Shown: positions 1-5,702 of the stretch, piece by piece
Numbering within the stretch: position 1 is the stretch's first letter
How the letters are laid out: the number at the start of each line of letters is the position of its first letter
From: JBDTDV01 sp039922875
GTDB lineage: Bacteria; Actinomycetota; Actinomycetes; Actinomycetales; Microbacteriaceae
Length of the DNA stretch: 14,184 nucleotides
Assembly: GCA_039922875.1 (NCBI GenBank)
Contig: JBDTDV010000027.1
Span: forward strand, 1-14,184
Direction of reading: 5' to 3'
The notes under the pieces: model-generated
Databases searched by the model: none
Seen by the model: only the letters and a program-made list of their open reading frames with translations
Told to the model about the DNA's origin: nothing
Translations under genes and position numbers: made by a program

Positions 1-206
1 GTGATCTGGTCTTCGATCCCGCGGCGCTGATCGCCTACGCGTCCGAGATCCTGACGCTGAACCCCGGTGACGTCATTGCCACCGGAACCCCCGGCGGCGT
101 CGGCCACGCCCGCACTCCGCGCCGCTACCTCACCGCGGATTCCGTGCTCGAAACCTCCATCCATGGCCTCGGCGCCCAGCACAACCGAGCCGCACCCCCC
201 ACCTAG
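1..206 (+). CDS. Fumarylacetoacetate hydrolase (FAH) family protein, C-terminal fragment
   Basis: Only the last 67 codons are present; the frame opens at base 3 and ends at TAG 204-206. The visible residues fit the C-terminal end of the FAH fold: NPGDVIATGTPGGVG, then a short beta region and the closing segment HGLGAQHN, which matches the usual I-x-G-[IL]-G-x-x-x-N ending. Family members cleave or decarboxylate beta-diketo or 2-oxo acids (for example fumarylpyruvate or homoprotocatechuate ring-cleavage products) using a divalent metal. The metal-binding residues lie upstream of the window, so the substrate cannot be named. The gene runs in the same direction as the peptide transporter but is separated from it by a C-rich tract and a palindrome, so co-transcription is unlikely. 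Confidence 0.85.
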   Translation, partial: DLVFDPAALIAYASEILTLNPGDVIATGTPGGVGHARTPRRYLTADSVLETSIHGLGAQHNRAAPPT

Positions 207-264
207 CCCCCCCTTTCCTAACCCCCCCCCACCCCCCAGCCCCCACCCCCCATGCCCCCCTCGC
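207..264 (+). other. C-rich, G-depleted 3' tract after the FAH gene
   Basis: The 58 nt between the FAH stop codon and the palindrome at 265 are almost pure C with some T and A. Positions 207-262 contain only two G residues, and there are several runs of five or more C. In RNA this is the kind of unstructured C-over-G stretch that Rho loads on (known for rut sites). On the opposite strand it is G-rich and could form a G-quadruplex. The same arrangement follows the other two genes that end in this window. The function as a terminator element is inferred. Confidence 0.6.
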
Positions 265-321
265 CGAGTCCGGGCTTTTTGTGGGTGCGCGCGCCGAACA
301 CCCGCGAAAACTCCGGACTCG
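265..321. repeat. 57-nt palindromic repeat element, copy 1
   Basis: An imperfect inverted repeat: left arm cgagtccgggctttttgtgg and onward to about 287, 9-nt loop 287-295, right arm ending ccggactcg at 321. The left end (264-286, 23 nt) is identical to 1918-1940 in copy 2. The right arm (296-323) differs from copy 2 at four of 28 positions, and the loops are unrelated in sequence but equal in length. It lies between FAH and the POT transporter. The T-run lies inside the left arm rather than after the hairpin, so it is not a classical intrinsic terminator. It may be a REP-like dispersed element, a structured 3' end, or both. Confidence 0.8.
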
Positions 322-355
322 CGCCGGGGCTGGTATCGGAGAGCGGGCGATCGGC

Positions 356-361
356 GATAAC
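356..361 (+). promoter_or_regulatory. Possible -10 element of the POT gene (leaderless start)
   Basis: GATAAC at 356-361 resembles the sigma-70/SigA -10 hexamer and lies 8 nt before the GTG at 370. A transcript from it would begin at or within a few bases of the start codon. No Shine-Dalgarno sequence is visible at the normal distance (gataacctgcgacc precedes GTG). Together these suggest a leaderless mRNA, a common arrangement in actinobacteria. No convincing -35 hexamer was found. Confidence 0.35.
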
Positions 362-369
362 CTGCGACC

Positions 370-1860
370 GTGAGCAACGAGCCCGGAAGTGTAACAACCA
401 CCCCTGCTAGTGGAAACGATCCCGTTCCAGAGCGCACCTTTTTCGGGCAGCCGCGTCAGCTCGTGCACCTGTTCGGTGTCGAGATGTGGGAGCGCTTCTC
501 GTTCTACGGGATGCAAGGCATCCTGCTCATCTACCTCTACTATTCCGTGGCGGATGGCGGGCTCAACATCCCCAAGACGATCGCGGCCGGAATCGTCGGG
601 GCTTACGGCGGCGGGGTGTACCTCTCCACGATTCTCGGTGCCTGGATTGCCGACCGCCTGCTCGGCTCGGAACGGGTGCTCTTCTTCAGTGCCATCGTCA
701 TCATGTTCGGGCACCTCGCCCTGGCCCTGCTACCCGGGGTGCTCGGAGTCGGGGTCGGCCTGATCCTCATCGCGGTAGGCAGCGGCGGGCTGAAGGCGAA
801 TGCGACGAGCGTGGTCGGCACGCTGTACTCCGGGGATGACCCGCGACGCGACGCAGGGTTCTCACTCTTCTACCTCGGCATCAACCTCGGCGCATTCTTC
901 GGCCCGATCCTCACCGGCCTGTTGCAGACGACGATGGGGTTCCACTGGGGATTCGGGCTGGCCGCGGTCGGAATGGCAGCCGGCCTGGTGCAGTATTCGT
1001 TCGGACGCAAGAAGCTTCCGGCCGAAGCCCGGGTGGTCCCGAATCCATTGCCGCCGGAGAAATACCGGCTCTGGATCGGAATCGCCATCGCGGCGGTCGT
1101 CGCGATCATCATCCTGGTACTGGTGGGCGTCATCCAAGCGGACAACCTCGCGGCGATAGTGATCGTCGTCACGATCATCGCCGCGGTCGCCTATTTTGTC
1201 GTCATCATCTCCAGCCGCAAGGTCCACCCGACCGAGCGCAAGCGCGTGTATGCGTTCATCCCACTGTTTGTCGTGAGCACCGCATTCTGGTCGCTGTACC
1301 AGCAGCAATTCACCGTGGTGACGATCTACTCGGACGAACGGCTCAACCGCAACCTGTTCGGCTGGGAAATGCCGGTCTCCTGGGTTCAGTCGATCAACCC
1401 GATCTTCATCATCATTCTGTCCGGCGTGTTCGCCGCGATCTGGACCAAGATGGACAAACGCGCACCGTCGACCCCGATCAAGTTCGCGCTCGGTGCCGCC
1501 GTGATGGGTGTCGCATTCCTGTTGTTCCTGCCGTTCGCCGGCGGCGGACCGAACACTACCCCGCTGCTTGGCCTGGTCGGCATCCTCTTCGTCTTCACCG
1601 TCGCCGAATTGCTGCTATCCCCGGTGGGGCTGTCGGTCACGACGAAGCTCGCGCCGGAGGCATTCCGCACCCAGATGGTGGCGTTGTTCTTTCTCTCCGT
1701 CGCGCTCGGCACCGCGATCTCAGGCCAACTGGCCGAGCTGTACAACCCGGCGACCGAGGGCGTCTACTTCGGCGTGCTCGGCGCCGTCGCCATCGTGCTC
1801 GGGATCGCGCTCGCGGTGATCAGCCCGTGGGTGCGCCGGATGATGAGCGGAGTGCGCTGA
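370..1860 (+). CDS. POT/PTR2 family proton-coupled di-/tripeptide transporter
   Basis: A 496-residue integral membrane protein of the major facilitator superfamily, the normal size for bacterial POT transporters, which import di- and tripeptides with protons. Two family signatures are intact: E-x-x-E-R-F-x-x-Y-G at residues 38-47 (EMWERFSFYG), essential for proton coupling in the family, and FSLFYLGINLG at 164-174, the second PTR2 signature. About 12-14 hydrophobic helices follow, with a basic loop near residue 210 and a short basic C-terminus. The GTG at 370 is chosen because the FFG-x-P-R segment that opens the family begins at residue 24 and no better start lies upstream. No Shine-Dalgarno is seen, so it may be translated from a leaderless message. 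It is a single-gene unit, converging on hemD with a shared palindrome between them. Peptide import is a family-based inference. Confidence 0.93.
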   Translation: MSNEPGSVTTTPASGNDPVPERTFFGQPRQLVHLFGVEMWERFSFYGMQGILLIYLYYSVADGGLNIPKTIAAGIVGAYGGGVYLSTILGAWIADRLLGSERVLFFSAIVIMFGHLALALLPGVLGVGVGLILIAVGSGGLKANATSVVGTLYSGDDPRRDAGFSLFYLGINLGAFFGPILTGLLQTTMGFHWGFGLAAVGMAAGLVQYSFGRKKLPAEARVVPNPLPPEKYRLWIGIAIAAVVAIIILVLVGVIQADNLAAIVIVVTIIAAVAYFVVIISSRKVHPTERKRVYAFIPLFVVSTAFWSLYQQQFTVVTIYSDERLNRNLFGWEMPVSWVQSINPIFIIILSGVFAAIWTKMDKRAPSTPIKFALGAAVMGVAFLLFLPFAGGGPNTTPLLGLVGILFVFTVAELLLSPVGLSVTTKLAPEAFRTQMVALFFLSVALGTAISGQLAELYNPATEGVYFGVLGAVAIVLGIALAVISPWVRRMMSGVR

Positions 1861-1918
1861 CCGCCCCAGCCCCCTTCCCCACCCTCTCACCCCCTCACCC
1901 CTCTACCCCCCTACCCCC
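1861..1918 (+). other. C-rich, G-depleted 3' tract after the POT gene
   Basis: Exactly 58 nt separate the POT stop codon from palindrome copy 2. The tract has two G residues near its start (1863, 1869) and none from 1870 to 1918; it is a run of CCCC, CTC and CTA units. Length, composition and placement match 207-264. On the - strand it is G-rich and lies beyond the palindrome for transcripts coming from hemD. A role in termination is inferred. Confidence 0.6.
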
Positions 1919-1975
1919 CGAGTCCGGGCTTTTTGTGGGTTGCCAGGCTGAACACCCACAAAAACCCGGGACTCG
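1919..1975. terminator. 57-nt palindromic repeat element, copy 2; shared 3' end of convergent POT and hemD
   Basis: An inverted repeat with arms of about 24 nt and a 9-nt loop (1941-1949, tgccaggct). The left arm opens cgagtccgggctttttgtgg; the right arm closes cacaaaaacccgggactcg. Pairing is better than in copy 1 in the middle of the stem (tttttgtgggt with acccacaaaaa). It sits midway between two converging genes: 58 nt from the POT stop and 57 nt from the hemD stop. Placement argues for a bidirectional transcription end or mRNA 3' stabiliser. There is no U-tract immediately after the hairpin in either direction, so an intrinsic mechanism is not obvious. Confidence 0.55.
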
Positions 1976-1976
1976 C

Positions 1977-2030
1977 GAGGGATGGGGGATGAGGGATGGG
2001 GGATGAGGGATGGGGTGGGGGTGGGGAGGG
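1977..2030 (+). repeat. G-rich tandem repeat with G-quadruplex potential (C-rich 3' tract of hemD on the - strand)
   Basis: Two perfect 14-nt units gagggatgggggat (1977-1990, 1991-2004) are followed by a degenerate third that drifts into ggggt units. The + strand has nine runs of three or more G in about 52 nt, with loops of one to four bases, and no C at all. Read as hemD transcript it is C-rich and G-free, mirroring the tracts after FAH and POT. It abuts the hemD TGA at 2033-2035. The slippage-prone repeat probably varies in length between strains. Confidence 0.7.
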
Positions 2031-2032
2031 TC

Positions 2033-2812
2033 TCACGCGGTGCGGGAGGAGGCGGCATCCGCGACGGCCTCGATCAGGGCGCGTGCGCTGGACCGCTCCG
2101 AGATCACGTCGACGTGCAGGCCGACGGCGCGGGCATCCGTCGCGGTGCGCGGTCCGATGCAGGCGATCACCGTGGCCGCCGGTACGTCGCCGAACTGGTC
2201 CCGCACCTGCGCGGCCACACTACCCGAGGTGACCAGGATCGCGCCGAACCGCCCGGCCGCGACATCGTCGACGACCGCCGGGTTCACCGGAACACCGACG
2301 GTGCGATACGCAACCACCGAGCTCACGGCATGTCCCATCTCGGCCAATCCATTGGTCAGCAGCGGCTTAGCGATCGCGGAACGCAGGGTCAAGACCCGCA
2401 ACGGCACGACGCCCTGGGTCGCCTCTGCCCATTCCTCCAGCAGCCCGCGAGCCGAGTTGTCCTCCGACGGAACCAGATCAACGTGATAGCCGGCGGTGGT
2501 CAGCGCGGCCGCCGTCGTCTCGCCGACCGCAGCAATTCGCGTTGTCGACGGCACGGATGCCTGCCACGCCGAAAGCACATCCACCGTTGTCGCGCTGGTG
2601 ACGGTCATCCAGTCGAATTCCCCGGCGGCCAGGGCGGCCAGGGCATGCTGCAAGGCGGCCGGATCGTCGGTTGGTGCAAAATTGATCATCGGTGCGACGA
2701 CCGGGATGGCACCGTACGCCCGGAGCGCCGCCGCGACCCCGTCTCCCCACGGGCCCCCCCTAGGAACCAGAACCTTCCAGCCGCCCAGCGGCCTGTCGAC
2801 GGGAGCGCTCAC
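2033..2812 (-). CDS. hemD: Uroporphyrinogen-III synthase
   Basis: A 259-residue cytoplasmic enzyme that cyclises hydroxymethylbilane with inversion of ring D to give uroporphyrinogen III, the branch point to heme. The two-domain HemD pattern is visible: V-L-V-P-R-G near residue 14, DWMTVTSATTV at 67-77, an A-V-G-E-T-T-A-A-A-L segment near 93, ILVTSGSV at 192-199 and C-I-G-P-R-T-A in the last third. HemD is poorly conserved, so the strongest support is its place directly after hemC. The GTG start at 2812 overlaps the hemC stop by one base (TAGTG), with a good Shine-Dalgarno (aaagggg) just upstream, so the genes are co-translated. It is the last gene of the hem run; hemB and hemL, often next in relatives, are not here. 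Confidence 0.92.
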   Translation of the reverse strand: MSAPVDRPLGGWKVLVPRGGPWGDGVAAALRAYGAIPVVAPMINFAPTDDPAALQHALAALAAGEFDWMTVTSATTVDVLSAWQASVPSTTRIAAVGETTAAALTTAGYHVDLVPSEDNSARGLLEEWAEATQGVVPLRVLTLRSAIAKPLLTNGLAEMGHAVSSVVAYRTVGVPVNPAVVDDVAAGRFGAILVTSGSVAAQVRDQFGDVPAATVIACIGPRTATDARAVGLHVDVISERSSARALIEAVADAASSRTA

Positions 2813-3807
2813 TACGCCCCTTTCAGCGGAGCCAGTTCGGCTGCTCCCGCGGCGAGCAGCTCATCGGCAACGCGGCCACCGACATCCAGGGCCGCGGCCC
2901 GGCGATCTGACACCGACTGTGACTCGAGACTTGCGGCATGAGAGCTGGTGATCCTGGCGCTACCGTCCGGCGCGTATACCGTGGCGGTGAGGAAGAACAG
3001 TTCCGTGTCGATCATCGCCGTGGCACCGATCGGCGCGGCGCAGCCGGCCTCCAGCCTGGCCAGCACCGTTCGCTCGGCAAGTGTGGTCGCCACGGTGGTC
3101 GAATGGCTGATGGATGCCAGCGCTCGAGCAAGCTGCGCGTCGGCCGCGCGCGCATCGCCGCGGTGCCCAGCACCGGAGGAACCGCGTGCGGTGTCCTCCC
3201 GAACCTCGATGGCCAGCGCGCCCTGACCGGGGGCGGTGGGCCAGGACTCGAGCTCGAAAACGTCGGTTGCCGCATCCGCCCGGCCGAGGCGGCTGAGGCC
3301 GGCCACCGCGAGAATGACGGCATCCAGGTCGCCGTCGTGCACCCGCCCGATCCGGGTGTCGACGTTGCCGCGGATGTCGACCACGGTCAGGTCGGGCCGG
3401 GCCTCGCGCAGCTGTGCGATGCGTCGGGGCGAACCCGTCCCGACCCGCGCTCCGGCCGGCAACGTCGCCAAGGTGAGCTTGTCGCGCGCGCAGAGGGCGT
3501 CGCGGGCATCGGCCCGTTTCGGCACTGCGCCGATGGTCAGCCCGGGGTACTCAACAGCCGGCAGATCCTTCATCGAGTGCACCACGAGGTCGCAGTCGCC
3601 GGCCAGCAACGCCTCGCGCAGGGCGCTGGCGAACACACCGGTGCCGCCGAGCTGGGACAGGGATTCGCTCGAGGTGTCGCCGTGTGTGGTGATCGGTACC
3701 AGCTCGACAGCGCGGCCAGACGCTCTCTCCAACGCGCGGGCGACGGTCTGGGTCTGCGCCATGGCCAGCGCGCTGCCCCGGGTGCCGATCCGAATCGCCG
3801 CGTTCAT
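2812..3807 (-). CDS. hemC: Hydroxymethylbilane synthase (porphobilinogen deaminase)
   Basis: Condenses four porphobilinogens into hydroxymethylbilane on a covalent dipyrromethane cofactor. The signatures are complete: R-I-G-T-R-G-S at 6-12, HSMKDLP at 77-83 with the catalytic Asp81, VGTGSPRR at 122-129, IRGNVDTR at 145-152, APGQGALAIE at 192-201, and LEAGCAAPIG at 252-261 with Cys256 as the cofactor-attachment residue. At 331 residues it is slightly longer than the usual 300-315. The extra length is an Ala/Arg/Gly-rich insert around 205-232, between the A-P-G-Q-G-A motif and the domain carrying the cofactor cysteine. The ATG at 3807 overlaps the hemH stop in an ATGA, and the stop overlaps the hemD start. 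Confidence 0.97.
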   Translation of the reverse strand: MNAAIRIGTRGSALAMAQTQTVARALERASGRAVELVPITTHGDTSSESLSQLGGTGVFASALREALLAGDCDLVVHSMKDLPAVEYPGLTIGAVPKRADARDALCARDKLTLATLPAGARVGTGSPRRIAQLREARPDLTVVDIRGNVDTRIGRVHDGDLDAVILAVAGLSRLGRADAATDVFELESWPTAPGQGALAIEVREDTARGSSGAGHRGDARAADAQLARALASISHSTTVATTLAERTVLARLEAGCAAPIGATAMIDTELFFLTATVYAPDGSARITSSHAASLESQSVSDRRAAALDVGGRVADELLAAGAAELAPLKGA

Positions 3808-4853
3808 CGCGTGGCCACTACGGGTCGTCTCGCGCCGATGGTGTCATGGTCCTGCCACGGACCAAGCGCCGTCAGATGCGCGCGCTCAGCATCGGGAACG
3901 TGCTGGACTCGTTCCAGGATCAGGTCGACCAGGCCGGCGACGAAAGCCGGATGCGTGCCGGGGGTCGGCACCCGCACCGCGCGGATGCCGTGCGAGGCAG
4001 CGGTCTGCAGCGCCTCCCGGTCGAGATCCCAGAGTACTTCTAGGTGGTCGCTGACGAAGCCGAACGGGACGATGACGACGGATGCCGTGCCGTGCGCGGC
4101 GAGATCGGCGATCGCCTGATTGATGTCCGGTTCCAGCCAGGGTGTCCCGGGTGCACCACTGCGAGACTGGTAGACCAGCGACCAGGGCAGGCCGGGCGCA
4201 GCCGCGTCGGAGATCACCTGCGCCACCGCGCGATGCTGGGCGACATAGGCGCCGCCCGGGCCGAACTCGGGTCCGGATTGATCCGCGGCCCGCTGCGGAA
4301 TCGAGTGTGTGACGAAGAGAACGTGCGCGCTCTGGCCGAGGTCAGCGACCGCGGCGCGGACCCCCTCGATGAAGGGGGTGACGAAGCCGGGATGGTCGAA
4401 GAACTCGCGCACCCGGTCGATGGAGACGGTCTGGGCAAGCCCTGTTTCGGCCAGCGCGGCCTGAAAGTTCTCCCGATACTGGCCGACGCCGGAGTAGGAG
4501 GTGTAGGCACTGGTGACCAGAGCGAGCAGGCGACGGTGGCCGGCAGAATCCGCCTCGCGCAGCGCGTCGGTGAAATAGGGCGCCCAGTTGCGGTTGCCCC
4601 AATAGATCGGAAGATCGATCTTCCGCCGGTCGAGTTCGGTCTCAAGAGCCGCCTTGAGCGCGCGGTTCTGGCCGTTGATCGGGCTCACCCCGCCGAACTG
4701 CCGGTAATGCGTCGCCACCTCTTCCAGGCGTTCGTCTGGGATACCGCGGCCACGCGTGACGTTGCGCAGGAACGGAATCACGTCGTCCTGCCCCTCCGGG
4801 CCGCCGAAGCTCGCCAGCAGGATGCCGTCATAGCCGCCGTGGTCTGGGCTCAC
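3804..4853 (-). CDS. hemH: Coproporphyrin III ferrochelatase (CpfC/HemH)
   Basis: Inserts Fe2+ into coproporphyrin III in the Gram-positive heme route; this substrate is inferred from the adjacent hemQ. Family markers are present in order: L-L-A-S-F-G-G-P at 12-19, NRNWAPY near 87-93, TSAYTSYSG at 114-122, the catalytic His183 in VTHSIP, YQSRSG at 228-233, and PFGFVSDHLEVLWDLD at 263-278 with the second active-site residue Glu272. The protein has 349 residues and contains no cysteine at all. The QYREN segment at 125-129 is preceded by V-G where cluster-binding actinobacterial enzymes such as that of Mycobacterium tuberculosis carry a Cys, so a [2Fe-2S] cluster cannot form. The GTG start at 4853 overlaps the hemQ stop in a GTGA. 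Confidence 0.95.
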   Translation of the reverse strand: MSPDHGGYDGILLASFGGPEGQDDVIPFLRNVTRGRGIPDERLEEVATHYRQFGGVSPINGQNRALKAALETELDRRKIDLPIYWGNRNWAPYFTDALREADSAGHRRLLALVTSAYTSYSGVGQYRENFQAALAETGLAQTVSIDRVREFFDHPGFVTPFIEGVRAAVADLGQSAHVLFVTHSIPQRAADQSGPEFGPGGAYVAQHRAVAQVISDAAAPGLPWSLVYQSRSGAPGTPWLEPDINQAIADLAAHGTASVVIVPFGFVSDHLEVLWDLDREALQTAASHGIRAVRVPTPGTHPAFVAGLVDLILERVQHVPDAERAHLTALGPWQDHDTIGARRPVVATR

Positions 4854-5572
4854 TGCAGCACTTCGATCAGTTCGGCCGGCTCGATCCAGCGCCCGGTATA
4901 GAACGGGATCTCCTCACGGACGTGCAGCCGGGCATCCACCCCGCGCAGATCGCGCATCAGGTCGACGAGGTCGACGAGGTCGTCGGACTCCAGCGGGACG
5001 ATCCACTCGTAGTCGCCGAGCGCGAAGGCGGCCACCGTATTCGAGGAGACCGATCGGTATGCTGCCCCCCTGCGGCCGTGGTCGGCGAGCATCTTGCTGC
5101 GCTCCTCGGCCGGCACGAGATACCAGTCGTATGAGCGCACAAACGGGTATACCGCCAGCCAGCCCTTCGGCTCGACGCCGCGCAGGAACGCCGGCACGTG
5201 GCTGCGGTTGAACTCTGCTTCGCGGTGCACGCCCATCGCGTTCCAGGTCGGCAGCAGACTCTTCAACAGCCGGGTGCGTCGGAGCTGGCGCAGTGCCCAC
5301 TGCAGGGTTTCGGCCTCCGGTCCGTGCATCCAGACCATCACGTCGGCGTCGGAGCGCAACCCCGAAACATCGTAGAAGCCCCGAATGGTCACCCCTTCCT
5401 GGGTGATTTCGGCGATCGTGCCATCGAGTTGCTCGATTACCTGCTTGACATCGTGGCCGTCAAAGTCATCGGGATTGTTCGGGTCCCGGCGAAGCACGGC
5501 CCACAGGGTGAAGCCGCTTGGAGTCGCGTCGGGAATGCTTTCTGCCGCCGAATCGGCGGTCGTATTCGTCAT
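4850..5572 (-). CDS. hemQ: Coproheme decarboxylase (HemQ/ChdC, chlorite dismutase-like fold)
   Basis: Catalyses the last heme step: H2O2-dependent decarboxylation of two propionates of coproheme III to heme b. The 240-residue length is typical. Key residues are visible: Tyr142 in VYPFVRSYDWY, the radical tyrosine of the family; His125, 17 residues earlier as in the actinobacterial enzymes where it acts as distal base; and His165 in M-L-A-D-H-G as proximal heme ligand. The usual G-R-x-Y after the proximal His reads G-A-A-Y (169-172), a small departure. The first 19 residues are a Ser/Ala/Asp-rich tail. A weak Shine-Dalgarno-like gagagaga lies 8 nt before the ATG at 5572. It begins a tightly overlapping run with hemH, hemC and hemD, which confirms the coproporphyrin-dependent pathway. 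Confidence 0.96.
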   Translation of the reverse strand: MTNTTADSAAESIPDATPSGFTLWAVLRRDPNNPDDFDGHDVKQVIEQLDGTIAEITQEGVTIRGFYDVSGLRSDADVMVWMHGPEAETLQWALRQLRRTRLLKSLLPTWNAMGVHREAEFNRSHVPAFLRGVEPKGWLAVYPFVRSYDWYLVPAEERSKMLADHGRRGAAYRSVSSNTVAAFALGDYEWIVPLESDDLVDLVDLMRDLRGVDARLHVREEIPFYTGRWIEPAELIEVLQ

Positions 5573-5702
5573 GCCTCAAGTCTCTCTCGCATTGCCGCCA
5601 GAGCAAAAACCTGAGGCTCACTCCATGCCACTGCTGGCGCCTCCCCGGTGCCCGGGACCGGGACCGGTTGCGCGCCAGGAAACCCAGTGCCCGGCGGCGG
5701 GA
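5573..5702 (-). promoter_or_regulatory. 130-nt intergenic gap upstream of hemQ (possible hem promoter region)
   Basis: This is the only sizeable gap before the hemQHCD run, so an internal promoter may sit here. No convincing -35/-10 pair could be read. Two weak features are present. A GC-rich imperfect inverted repeat around 5644-5665 (cccggtgcccgggaccgg) lies just after the preceding gene and lacks a T-run. A 6-bp inverted repeat, GCCTCA 5573-5578 with TGAGGC 5612-5617, has one half next to the hemQ start codon. Neither is strong enough to name as an operator or terminator. Confidence 0.3.

Noticed and set aside
265..321. Reading the palindromes as classical intrinsic terminators
   Set aside because: The T-run lies inside the left arm and no U-tract follows the hairpin in either direction, so the intrinsic mechanism does not fit. 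They are reported as repeat or terminator elements of unknown mechanism.
2938..4901. Long + strand open frames opposite hemC and hemH (2938-4119, 3236-4054, 4044-4901)
   Set aside because: They lie antisense to genes with intact catalytic motifs, and their translations show only low-complexity composition.
5573..5617. 6-bp inverted repeat GCCTCA/TGAGGC upstream of hemQ as an operator or start-codon-masking hairpin
   Set aside because: Six base pairs across a 33-nt gap are expected by chance in GC-rich DNA, and no second copy was found.
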